NCBI GenBank assembly: GCA_047495785.1
Contig: JBLDXI010000016.1
Location: forward strand, 1 to 64,000
DNA from: Lepidodermella squamata
Taxonomy: Eukaryota > Gastrotricha
Reading direction: 5' to 3'
DNA length: 64,000 nucleotides
Shown: positions 11,664 through 20,867 of the stretch, one piece after another
How the letters are laid out: every line of letters starts with the position of its first letter
How positions within the stretch are numbered: the first letter of the stretch is position 1
Notes under the pieces: generated by a model
Seen by the model: the letters and a program-made list of their open reading frames with translations, nothing else
Databases searched by the model: none
What the model was told of the DNA's origin: nothing
Translations under genes and position numbers: made by a program

Positions 11664-11705
11664 GATTATTGAAAATTAAATCTAATGAAATAAGAATGTA
11701 AAACT

Positions 11706-12068
11706 TTAAGGGATGGGTTCTTTATATTGGCATAACTTTTCATGCCCAAAAATGAGGTCATAAGTTAGAGTAATGGGACAGCCTTTATCAGAATATTGGC
11801 ATTTGTAAATCAAATTCGAGATAATGTTCGATAAAATTACAGGGGGTTTAACGAAATCTTTCCCTGTTAATGATTCGCGGCAAAGTGGACAGCAACATAC
11901 TGTTCGAGCTGAATTTTGAAAAATAGCGAGAACACATTTAGTACAAAATAAATGGCCACAGGGGCGCGTTTGAATAGGATTAAGTAGGATAGATAAACAA
12001 ATTGGACATTGCAAAGATTCAGCGTCTAAAATCTGGCTGTTCGAGAGCACAAGTCTTGTTGGATCCAT
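11706..12068 (-). CDS. RING finger protein with TRAF-like zinc motif
   Basis: 120 aa protein, single exon. A C3HC4 RING finger is clear: C21-x2-C24, then C37-x-H39-x2-C42-x2-C45, and C60-x2-C63 near the end. A second Cys/His group follows (C..GCP....GHEKLC, residues about 90-115), similar to the first zinc finger after the RING in TRAF and SIAH-like E3 ligases. It probably acts as a ubiquitin ligase on host or viral proteins. The first ATG in frame is at 12068; the codon before it is TTG. It lies 10 bp from the kinase gene and 42 bp from the PC4-like gene on the same strand. It may have been captured from a host. Confidence 0.8.
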   Translation of the reverse strand: MDPTRLVLSNSQILDAESLQCPICLSILLNPIQTRPCGHLFCTKCVLAIFQNSARTVCCCPLCRESLTGKDFVKPPVILSNIISNLIYKCQYSDKGCPITLTYDLIFGHEKLCQYKEPIP

Positions 12069-12078
12069 CAATGAGGAT

Positions 12079-12843
12079 TCAAGTCTGAGAGATTACAGGC
12101 GTGATAAGAGAGGCAACATACTGAGAAGCTTGCTTTAGAACCTCAGAGGCATTCAAATTATCAGTGTCGATAACAAGCACGGGACATGGTAGGGATTTGT
12201 TTGTAGTCTCAACAGTACACATTTTTTCATGAAACTCATGTACGAGGCGTAAATAATCCAGTGATAATAGCATTTCAGAACCCCGAGCTCTAGCTACGGC
12301 TCTTTGACAAGCTATTTGGGGAGAGGAGCGCAAGTAAATAATAGCTTCAGTTTTTACAAAATTCGGCTCGAAATTATCATACAAATTCATGAGAGCGTGA
12401 TATTCGATAGAATTTATGCGCTTGGATGCATACGCACATGGGATAAAGACGTTTTTAGAACAGAAGGGCGTTCGATCATGCAGAACGATAGTATGCGCCC
12501 CGTAGATTTCAGGTTTGTGGTTAGGGGCTGAATAAAGGCCGCACATATCACTCGTGGCTACAATTTGAAAGTTGAACGCATTTTTCATCTGATAGTAATC
12601 TTTCAAAATGTTAGTTTTATCGTCATCAGTAAAGGACTCCCAACGATGAACAGGCTCGCAAATTGGCCACGCGGTATATCCCTGAAGTTTACGGTTGAGT
12701 GAAGGTAGATTAGTGAGACCCTCGATTAAGGTTGATTTCCCGCTAAAACAAGAGACTTTAAATAGAATTCTATTCGGTGGAGTATATGAGACTTACGCCC
12801 CAATGTTGCCGACTATGCCGAAATGGTAGACTTTAGGATGCAT
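12079..12843 (-). CDS. Deoxynucleoside kinase (dNK/TK2 family), two exons
   Basis: Deoxynucleoside kinase of 236 aa from exons 12843-12797 and 12742-12079. It would phosphorylate deoxynucleosides to supply dNTPs in non-dividing cells. The P-loop GNIGAGKST (residues 12-20) is split by a 54 nt intron. Downstream are the EPVHRW substrate motif, an HDRTPF motif in the ERS/DRS position, and the LID-like YLRSSPQIACQRAVARAR arginines. All are typical of the dNK family and not of viral TK1. It is the most upstream gene of the minus-strand early block and is divergent from dUTPase. No damage is seen. Confidence 0.88.
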
Positions 12844-12849
12844 CCAGCT

Positions 12850-12885
12850 TGCTTCAAGAAATATGCTAAGTGTATTCTTGAAGCA
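12850..12885 (-). promoter_or_regulatory. Perfect 11 bp stem-loop just upstream of kinase start
   Basis: TGCTTCAAGAA at 12850-12860 is repeated as its exact reverse complement at 12875-12885 with a 14 nt loop. It begins 7 nt before the kinase start codon on the minus strand, so it would fold in the 5' leader. A role in translation control or as a dyad binding site is inference. Confidence 0.5.
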
Positions 12886-13029
12886 TCTCTCTTAAATAGT
12901 CTGAGTGATATTTCCATAAAAGGAAAAAACAGGGAGATGTTTTGTTTGAATTGTTTAAGGTAATTACACCGTAAAGGGTAAAAAATCCTAATTGCTTTTT
13001 ATTTTGATAAGTAAAAAATCGCATTGTTT

Positions 13030-13107
13030 AATTAGGGAGGATGTATAAGATTTATTGACATGATGTTTTCTTATTGAATTACCGACAGCAATTAAGGAGG
13101 ATGTATA
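13030..13107. promoter_or_regulatory. Spaced direct repeats between kinase and dUTPase genes
   Basis: The 434 bp divergent gap 12844-13277 holds no gene. Two near-identical 18-mers (AATTA, then G or A, then GGAGGATGTATA) start at 13030 and 13090, exactly 60 bp apart. A weaker GGAGGTA lies near 13221. The position between divergent kinase and dUTPase genes suggests a shared promoter or regulator site; this is inference. Confidence 0.45.
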
Positions 13108-13277
13108 CAATACCAAGAATCTTTGATGAAAAGCATTAAAGCCAGCACTGAGGGGTCAACAGAGCTAAAGGCCCTAATGCATTTTTAAGGAAGATTGAAT
13201 TACAAAAACAATATGCCTGAAAGGAGGTAGCCGCTCACATAAAAATCGAACCTCAGTAACAATATAAATTATAAAAT

Positions 13278-13781
13278 ATGAAGCTGAAGGTAGAGCTAAC
13301 AAGTAACAAAGCTAAAGAACCGACAAAGCATACTAAAGGCTCTGTGGGTTGGGACATCTATTCAGCAGAAGAGACGACACTGCAACCTGGAACCAGGGGA
13401 CTGATTCAAACTGATATTAAAATCTGTTTACCACGAGGATATTATGGACAACTATTCAGTCGATCAGGAATGAGCATCAACCATGGAATCGATACGGTCG
13501 CTGGAGTAATAGGTAAGAAGCAAATAATAATGAAAATTACTAATGAATATCTGTATTTTTCATGAATTAAAGACGCCGACTACACCGGAAAAATCGTAGT
13601 CTGCCTTGCAAACAACAGCAAAACACCTTACAAGATTAAAATAGGCGACCGTATTACCCAGTTGGTGTGTTTAAAATATGGTCGCTTAGAATCTGCAGTA
13701 ACGGTAACGGGGCCATTGAAAAACGCTCTAGCAGCAAATTCGACCCGTGGCGATAACGGATTCGGTTCATCTGGACGTTAA
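13278..13781 (+). CDS. dut: dUTPase (dUTP nucleotidohydrolase), two exons
   Basis: Trimeric dUTPase of 147 aa from exons 13278-13512 and 13573-13781; it converts dUTP to dUMP and keeps uracil out of viral DNA. All five family motifs are present: I at GWDIYSA, II at FSRSGMS, III at IDTVAGVI continuing into DADYTG, IV at GDRITQLV, and V at RGDNGFGSSG. The 60 nt intron (phase 1) falls inside motif III, and its removal restores the motif. It is divergent from the deoxynucleoside kinase gene, and the two nucleotide-metabolism genes form the right end of the recognised viral gene set. Normal length and intact. Confidence 0.93.
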
Positions 13782-14047
13782 CCCCTCCAATCAAGCCGCT
13801 ACAAATCTCTGAACAAATGAATAGAAAAACTGATAAGACTTATCCCAGCTATAAATTCATTGCTTGAAACGTTAAGACTAATAAAAAGTGTTTGTGTGAA
13901 TGAAAAAGGGCTCTATTGCAGCTGCACTAAAGAAGCAGTGTAAAAATGATTAGTTTAGCTCATAACAGGTGAAAAAACGAAGATTTGTTTATTTTAGTTA
14001 GGTGAAATCATAGCAGTGGGTTAAAACGAAGGTATATTGACAAGAAG

Positions 14048-14213
14048 CGGCTATAGTACAAATCGCCGTACTGCTATTACTCATCCCCAAATTGCGTATA
14101 TTTATACCAAACGGGTATAGTAAAAATCGCCGTACTGCCATTACTGATCGCAAATTGCGTATATTTATACCAAACGGCTATAGTAAAAATCGCCGTACTG
14201 CTATTACTGATCC
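14048..14213. repeat. Tandem repeat, ~63 bp unit, 2.6 copies
   Basis: Units start at 14048, 14112 and 14175 and share a core CTATAGTA..AAATCGCCGTACTG followed by an AT-rich tail. The array sits between the last viral gene and the broken end of the PP1 gene. It may mark the right boundary of the viral element. The preceding stretch 13782-14047 shows no gene. Confidence 0.85.
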
Positions 14214-14232
14214 AAAGTTCCCATCCTTACTA

Positions 14233-15206
14233 CTAGCAGAAGATCTTACTATCAACAATCGCGGCTAAGGGTAGGCAGTTGAAACAGTCGATGAAGGTGT
14301 GCCACAGCTTCGGGCTAAATCTTCGTTTGCATTCGTCGTGAAATCCGTAGATGTACGATATCGTTGAAGTTTCGTGATTGCCGCGGAGGATGAAAAACTT
14401 GTCAGGGTATTTGACTTTGTAACAAAGTAATAGGCACATTGTCTCGAGCTGTTGTGGGCCTCTATCGACGTAATCGCCCAGGAATAGGTAGTTTGAATCT
14501 GGAGGGAAGCCGGCTACACCGAATATTCGAACAAGGTCCGTGAATTGGCCGTGAAGATCGCCTAAATTCAGATGGGTAATGCTGGAATCGATAGATTTAT
14601 TACAGTAATTACCGCAAATTTTGATGGGAGCAGGGATTTCGAGTAGAGTAGGCTGACTTAGAAAAATGTCTCTTGCATTATGGCATAGAGCTGTGATTTC
14701 CCACTCGCTCATCTGCACCCTGTCGCCCAGCCACGCTTCTACAGATAAAATGTTACTTAAGAGGGTCCCCCACAGAGCAGCAGGCTTCAAAGCAGGGTAA
14801 ATGCACAAAACAGTCCTCCTAGCAGGCGCTCAGTCTTAGCCTCTGATTTTCAACCTATGGACTAACATGATGGTCAGCCATTCTAGCTTTTCACACCACA
14901 AATTGAGGAGCAAAAGTCATGAAAACTCCGTAATGTAGCTCAGACCTCAATTTGGTCGAAAGAGTCGTTTTTCAAAAAATTTCTTAAATTTATGATGAGC
15001 CCATATTCAGGAAAATTACGCAGAATTTTAACGTAATTAATTCGATATATTGTTGCGTGGCGTTTGCGCCGCTTTTTGAGTTTATCCTGCTTTAAAGCCT
15101 GCTGCTCTGTATGGGGGCCCGACTTGAGACGCACAAATTTCGAAAACTCACCCTCTAACAGCCTCGAGATCAAATGATCAACGTCCAATACATAACCTCC
15201 AGGCAT
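14233..15206 (-). pseudogene. PP1-type Ser/Thr phosphatase, truncated after mid-domain
   Basis: Protein phosphatase 1 catalytic subunit-like gene in three recognisable exons: 15206-15152 (LDVDHLISRLLE), 14738-14613 and 14561-14233. Introns are 413 and 51 nt. The metallophosphatase motifs GDLHGQ, GDYVDRG and RGNHE are all present, followed by the PP1-like [16 protein letters not shown]. The frame then stops at TAG (14233-14235), where PP1 would continue with the CHGGLSP motif and the second half of the metal site. No such continuation is found between 14233 and the dUTPase gene. A tandem repeat and the viral element begin right after the break. Either the viral element split this gene, or it is a degenerate copy. 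The encoded fragment should not be catalytically complete. Confidence 0.8.
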
Positions 15207-15417
15207 TTTATGCTGAAATAATCTAACAGATGAAAATGAATGCATTAAACGCAATTGCCTTAAACGTAACTGTTGACTTCAGATGATTTTATGATTGTAA
15301 GTCTAGCCAAGCATCGGTAGTCGTAATAAAAATCATGAATCAGAAAGGAATATCCTCTCGCTTGGATTGCTTATTGCCTAAGTCAATTTCCCCCCTTTTG
15401 AGTCATTCAGCGCTGAG

Positions 15418-16677
15418 ATGAGAAGGATGCTTAGTAAGCTCGCGATTACCTTATTTGCCATTGTCCCAGCATTTTCTGGGATGCAGCTGCCTAATGACAG
15501 GAAAGCAAAGCCTGTGAGCAAATTGAATCGCGACGATTTGCTAACAGCCTCCCCTACTCCTCCGACATGCGGAAAAGGCAAGTTGAGACAATCGATTCCG
15601 GAAAACGCCGAATCTACCACTGAGGGGCTTAACGCTAAAGCAACTGAATTCCCTCATTTCATACTCTTAAGGTATAAGCTTTTCATCTTTACTTCTCATG
15701 ACCAAAAATATCGTGAAAAAATACAGAAGTAAATGTTTTCTCAGGTTGCTATTTTCATCCTTATTTCGGTAATTTCTTTAGGATCGATTCCGGAGGAGAA
15801 AAGTTTGCTTGGTGTACTGGGGCGCTGATTGCCCGAAAGTGGATCCTTTCCTCGGCAAGTTGCCTCGGAAAGGGAGTCCAGATGGCTGCTTTTTACGGCG
15901 TCGACGTTATTGAAAGGTCGACGGTCGCACGAGAAATCGATTTGATAAACAGTGAAGGCAAAGCTTTGGATGACATCTTAACAGATTTGGTCATCATTCA
16001 TCCGAAATTCGAATCAGACAAGAATCCTGAGTTCAATTTTGCTCTAATACGAATCTCCCCTACTCACTTTGAGTTGAGCAATGGGAAGAGTGTTGTGAGC
16101 GCGAAATCTTACAACAATTTCTCGGAAATCTTTTCCCCGATTTGCCTGGCTGATGCTCCATCTCCTGGTAATAAGTCCTTGCTTCTTGAAACTACGTTTT
16201 CTGGCACGCAAACAGATGGCGACATTACAAAAAATCGCTTGCAAAGTTTCCAACAAAAGGTATGCGATTGTTTCGTTGGGGTTTTTTTGTATACGAATCA
16301 TCTTTTTTCAGCCCTGTCCCGATCTTTTGAATACCAAATCGCCCTTGGTAAGATCAATCTATTCATAAGCATATCTGATTTTGTTGTTGTTATAGTTCTG
16401 CACCGAATCATTTCGAGCTTGTGGGTCACATTCCGGATCGTTGTTGACGTACCTCGGGGAAGGCGATCGATGGTACTTACTCGGCCTTTCTAACAATTTT
16501 GAATGTGTCGATGAGATGAGAAAGTTATTCACGGTGTTAAATCCTGAAATCATGACTTGGATAAAGGCGTGGACGGATGAACAGCAGAAAAATGGTACAT
16601 CGTCGCGTGCAATTAACGCTTCAGGTTCATTTCCCTTGCTTTTATTACTAATAATGACGTTTGCAATTATGGAATGA
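15418..16677 (+). CDS. Serine protease homologue (catalytically dead), probably GPI-anchored
   Basis: Four exons: 15418-15671, 15782-16259, 16312-16347 and 16396-16677, about 349 aa. There is an N-terminal signal peptide (KLAITLFAIVPAFSG) and a trypsin-fold body. The catalytic triad is broken: the TAAHC position reads SSASC (His to Ser), the Asp position reads FNFALI (Asp to Asn), and the GDSGGP region reads CGSHSGSLL. Cysteines of the fold are largely kept. The C-terminus ends in a short polar segment followed by a hydrophobic tail (FPLLLLLIMTFAIM), which fits a GPI signal or membrane anchor. Clip-type and other serine protease homologues act as cofactors or binders; the role here is unknown. 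It is divergent from the PP1 gene, with 211 bp between the starts. Confidence 0.72.
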
Positions 16678-17605
16678 ACAACTTATTGGAAATGTGATCG
16701 TCTCATGATTTTCCCTTATTTCATAAAGAAAATTCTCAATGTGGATCAAATAATTTTATATTTATGTAAAAAATGACCTTGCCACACCCTCTGCGCGGTT
16801 TCCATTGACCACGAGCGTAAACTCCATATTTGATGGTAAATTGCTACGGCAGAAAACGTTTGTTCCAAAAAAGCTAATGGATCGCACGACCAAAATGTTT
16901 CATCGGGGGTCATGGCAACGATCGATTGACCAATCAGCGTGCGCATTGGATTGGAGTTTCAAGTGGTCACGCAATGCAAGCTGTTTTTGATAAACATTAG
17001 AAAAATCACTCATGCGAGCCAGCAATATGCGCCTGGGCTCATAAATTCAAGAAATTTGAGCACTTTGAGTAATTTGAGTGTATTTGGCGTGTGTATTTTT
17101 GAAATTTCGACGTCATGTCGGTTTGGCCAAAACTCGGTCTCAAATGAGATTTTTATAGTTACGAGCTCAGAATTTACTGCCAGTCATTTTTCTGAAAATC
17201 GCACCTCAAAATTTCCAAGTAATATGTCCGCTTTCGTTCCTTTTTGCGAGTTCATAAGCAGTATGTAATATGTTCATAGCATGAGCTCGAGAAGAGCATC
17301 AAAAAATCACTCAATCGCGAGCCAAATGTTGGTGTGAAAATCACCGAAAAAAATCGATGCACGCATGAGGAATCGAACCGAAGCAGCGCGATGTTGATGT
17401 CAGCAGGTGTATTTTTGGCTTTGTGCTTACTGAAAATGAGGAAAATTACCTTCATTGTTTCGAAAATTATGATTCTGGGACAATATTTATTATATTGCCT
17501 GTCTAGACTTGCGAATAATTTTTTCGGTATTTATAAAGCACCAATGTTGAAGTCATTGATTTATTCTTTCTTGAGAATACGAGTTCCGAATTAAAACCAA
17601 GAGTC
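16678..17605. other. Intergenic, no gene seen
   Basis: No coding pattern is seen. Two short direct repeats around AAATCACTCA..GCGAGCCA lie near 16996 and 17303. A polyadenylation-like AATAAA is not obvious close to the preceding stop. Confidence 0.5.
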
Positions 17606-17900
17606 ATGCATTTTATGGGTGTTTTTTGTCTCTCTATCCTTTTGTTTTCCGCGGCTGTATCGTGCTGCAAACCGTGCCGTGCTGCGGATTATCCATTATT
17701 AAATATCGATGAAGACATGCTTGTCGATGCTCAAGAATTAAAACCAGAAGAATACCCTGGTAGAAGCATCAAAACCAACGGCAGAAATAAAAATCACATA
17801 AATGAAAACGGAGAATTCGCGTAAGTTCTGAATTGTTTTATTTTCCCGCATCTAGTATAATAATTACAGACCCGGTCTTCAGCAAGAATTTGGTCTCTGA
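17606..17900 (+). CDS. Small acidic secreted peptide, copy 1
   Basis: Two exons, 17606-17820 and 17870-17900, give about 81 aa. There is a signal peptide (MGVFCLSILLFSAAVSC) followed by CKPC and an acidic region containing DAQELKPEEYPG, then HINENGEF near the splice and a short tail ending EFGL. Two further copies lie at 24922 and 31369 with the same intron position and the same LKPEE(F/Y)PG core. I do not recognise the family. The signal peptide, short length and lack of paired dibasic sites suggest a secreted effector or precursor whose processing is unclear. It lies 640 bp upstream of a Venus-flytrap receptor gene. Confidence 0.62.
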
Positions 17901-18105
17901 AGTTTGATAAGGGAGAAGCTATGATAAAACTTGCAACTTTGGAGGATCACATAATGTATGAGCAGACCGTTCATCGTGATAATAAAGATCTGAGGTTCTC
18001 ATCTAGATGCGTTTTTGGTATCTATGCTTGATTGACGGGAATTTAGGCAATTATGACCATTTTATTGCTTCTTCACATCGACCTCTCCGAAGGGATCAGT
18101 CCCAT

Positions 18106-18215
18106 GTCCCATCATTCCGAGCTTGTGGATCATTTTTCTGATCTTTGTTGACGTACCCTGGGGAAGGAACTTACTAGGCCTGTCTAAAAATTAGGTCCAA
18201 GTTTGGCGAGTCAAT
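18106..18215 (+). pseudogene. Relic of serine protease homologue last exon
   Basis: The sequence around TTCCGAGCTTGTGGATCA and TTGTTGACGTACC matches exon 4 of the serine protease homologue (near 16415-16500) with substitutions and a deletion, and has no usable frame. It is a decayed duplicate and shows that the array grew by local duplication. The rest of 17901-18539 shows no gene. Confidence 0.7.
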
Positions 18216-18539
18216 TCTTTTGGGATGGGTCCAAAATACTCCATATTTGCTACTTTGCCCACCTATCTCGCTTGACCTTGACTTTCAGCTCAATTAAAGG
18301 TTGTTGAATGCTCCTCTCATAACTCACAAGAGTACAGAACGGGCAAGACGTACCTAAAACGTGATCAAAAGTTGACACTAACCGTTATAAATTCAAACAT
18401 CAATAAATGTTAATTAGTTGGTAATGCAGGGGCCTGTATATCTAATTTCGGCTAATTCCTTTGAAACCTGAAACTTCCCACGGCATTTCAATTTATTTAA
18501 CACAACACCTCGGTTCATACCTCGCAATATTCCGCTTTC

Positions 18540-20867
18540 ATGTCCTTTACAATCACTCTTGCAGCTGGGCTTGTGTTTGCGGGGCTGAGTTATAGCTCAG
18601 CAAAGCCTTACAAACTGAACGTTTTATACATAGCGCCGAATGGTCTGGTGAGAAACAGCTCGTTTCAGGTTGTAACTCAATTCGTCACTAATCACGTCAA
18701 TTCAAGAACTGACATTTTACCCGATTACGAATTGCAGCTGGCTATTGGTGACGAGGGAAGTGGTGGCTCGTTATCCGCTCGTCACGTGATCGATTTCGAC
18801 AGAAGTTTCTCGAACTCGTCTACTTACAAATCGCCTCTAATCTTAGGCCCCAGTACCTCGAATGGCTGCAAAGCAGCTGGAGCCTTGCTATTTCACCTGA
18901 ACCTCGTTGAATTGAGCACGTTCTGCGCAGCGCCGATACTGGTTGACCGAACAAGGTATAGGAACCTATTTCTTATGTTCTCAACCGGCCGAGTCACAGC
19001 GATAGGCATTATTCGATTTGTTAAAGATGTCGGAAAATGGTCGCGGATAGGCATATTGGCCGATGCCTCTAATCCTTATTCGTTTGCTACTGCTGTTCAC
19101 GTGAATTCAGTCGCGACCCAAACAGGCATTGATGTTCCCTTCTTCGATGCTGACATCGAAATGAGTTCGGATAAAGTTTCCACGCTGAAGCGGCTTGACG
19201 TACGAATCTTAGTGTTACTATCATTTTCTTCCAATAAATTTCTAGGATGGAGTTTAATCTGTAACTTAGCGAAGCATGGAATGATAGGGCCCAAGTTTTT
19301 CATCATCACAAACACTAACTATCCGGATTTTACGGACGTCCCCGAGGAGCCATATCCTGGCTGCAAAAGGGAAATAATCGCTGAAGCTTTGAAATATCTA
19401 GTTTTCATCTACCAGCAACGCTACGACGAATTTCTGCCTACAAAGTCGTCATTCGGACATTCTTTCACCGATTTTGTAGCTTCGATCAGATCCATTCATC
19501 CTGAGGTTAGGTCATACTCTGATTACGTCTTAAGCTTCACATACTACGACACGCTGCTTCGAGGGATTATAGCTTTGAATGAGACGGAAATTCGGTTGAA
19601 AGCTCGGAATCTCAGTCTTCGGGATTACGAGCTAAACCAACGATTCATCATGGAAATCGCAAACGAGACGCTGTATCAGTTGAGAGTTTCTGGACTTCGG
19701 ATGGGAGAAATGTATTACGGCAAAACTGGAGAGGTCGATAACGACGTCATTTCCATAGGCCAATACACTCCTATCTTAGGATATCGCAATGTTGTATCGG
19801 TCCGGTTGAAGCACAATGCAAATGATTCGAATTTTACTTCGTATGAGACTGTCAAAATTGGAGGTAATCAGTACAATTTCTCATCTGGCCAGCCGCCGAG
19901 GGATCGCAGGAATTACGTTACTTTCATTCAGCAAATCTCATGGGGAGTCTGTCTCACTGTAATCTCTCTCGCCTCTCTACTTTCGATCGTTCAATTAGCT
20001 TCTATGGTGATTGGCGCAAGGGAGTTAATTAGGTCAAGCATTGAAGACGAGCACGACTTTTCAATTAAAATGTTTGGATTGTCATCGTGCATTGTTTTGA
20101 ACATTTCGTCCATTCTTTTCGCGTGGCCGATTGGCCAATCTTCGGTTGAAGCACGTTCTCTTTGGATTAGCAAAATTCTTCTCATTTGTAGTGGAACTTC
20201 TGGAATTTTCGCAATTACCTCATTCCGGGCGGTCTTTCTATGCAATGAACTAAGGCTGAAATACCTATTGAAACGCGAGCGAATTGCTTCAAGAGCTGTC
20301 CTAGCATATACATATCGTCACGATGAAGAAAATATGCCCAGGGACGTGAGAATCGACCACCGCAGAGTTGCAAAACAAACTATAGCTTCCACGGGTGCTT
20401 TCGTGCTTTCGAACATTATTCTTGCTGCGATTTTGTTTGCGACTCGCCGTGTATTTTGTGCACTTGAGTTCTATCATTCTGTCGAAGACGATGAAAATGA
20501 TTTGACGATTCGTCAGCTTATCATGGTTTGTCAAAGTGATAGATTCAAGGTGTATTGTGGAGTTTTTCTGGCATTTCAATTCTTGCTGCTGTTAGCCGGT
20601 GCCTATTCAGCTTATCGGATAAAGAGGGACATCCCGATGGGTAAACGGCAGAAAATTCTGTCGGCTGAACTAGCGTTTGGCCGGTTTGGCATAGCTAACA
20701 GCTTGACTGTTCTCCTCGCATCAGCTTTTATTGTTGAGACTTTGAGCGGAGATTACGCGGCCCAGAACATGTTTGTGGCTTTTGCTGGCCTGTTTCAATC
20801 GCTTATGTCCTCTTTGCTATGGATTTCACCGATTGTTCTAAGCAAGAGTTCTGAGCTATTCTCGTAA
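18540..20867 (+). CDS. Class C (GABA-B-like) Venus-flytrap GPCR, copy 1
   Basis: Single-exon gene for 775 aa. A signal peptide ends near residue 22 (SAKPYKLN follows). Residues about 25-440 are a periplasmic-binding-like Venus-flytrap domain with several N-glycosylation sites. Seven hydrophobic segments follow at about 463-486, 510-531, 541-565, 612-636, 668-690, 708-730 and 740-765. This is the layout of class C receptors; there is no cysteine-rich domain between the two parts, which is GABA-B-like and not mGluR-like. The ligand is unknown. A second copy lies at 32428. The lack of introns in a compact-intron genome suggests a retrocopy origin or intron loss. Confidence 0.78.
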   Translation: MSFTITLAAGLVFAGLSYSSAKPYKLNVLYIAPNGLVRNSSFQVVTQFVTNHVNSRTDILPDYELQLAIGDEGSGGSLSARHVIDFDRSFSNSSTYKSPLILGPSTSNGCKAAGALLFHLNLVELSTFCAAPILVDRTRYRNLFLMFSTGRVTAIGIIRFVKDVGKWSRIGILADASNPYSFATAVHVNSVATQTGIDVPFFDADIEMSSDKVSTLKRLDVRILVLLSFSSNKFLGWSLICNLAKHGMIGPKFFIITNTNYPDFTDVPEEPYPGCKREIIAEALKYLVFIYQQRYDEFLPTKSSFGHSFTDFVASIRSIHPEVRSYSDYVLSFTYYDTLLRGIIALNETEIRLKARNLSLRDYELNQRFIMEIANETLYQLRVSGLRMGEMYYGKTGEVDNDVISIGQYTPILGYRNVVSVRLKHNANDSNFTSYETVKIGGNQYNFSSGQPPRDRRNYVTFIQQISWGVCLTVISLASLLSIVQLASMVIGARELIRSSIEDEHDFSIKMFGLSSCIVLNISSILFAWPIGQSSVEARSLWISKILLICSGTSGIFAITSFRAVFLCNELRLKYLLKRERIASRAVLAYTYRHDEENMPRDVRIDHRRVAKQTIASTGAFVLSNIILAAILFATRRVFCALEFYHSVEDDENDLTIRQLIMVCQSDRFKVYCGVFLAFQFLLLLAGAYSAYRIKRDIPMGKRQKILSAELAFGRFGIANSLTVLLASAFIVETLSGDYAAQNMFVAFAGLFQSLMSSLLWISPIVLSKSSELFS

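Noticed and set aside
1-14232. Integrase or terminal inverted repeats of the viral element
   Set aside because: No integrase zinc-finger or DDE pattern is seen in either strand, and the left end of the element is outside the window; the tandem repeat at 14048 is not an inverted repeat.
17370-17410. tRNA-like T-loop word (GGTTCGATTCC) on the minus strand
   Set aside because: The flanking bases do not form the T stem or a cloverleaf.
16939-17594. Several overlapping frames between the protease homologue and peptide 1
   Set aside because: Short, overlapping, with low-complexity composition and no conserved motif.
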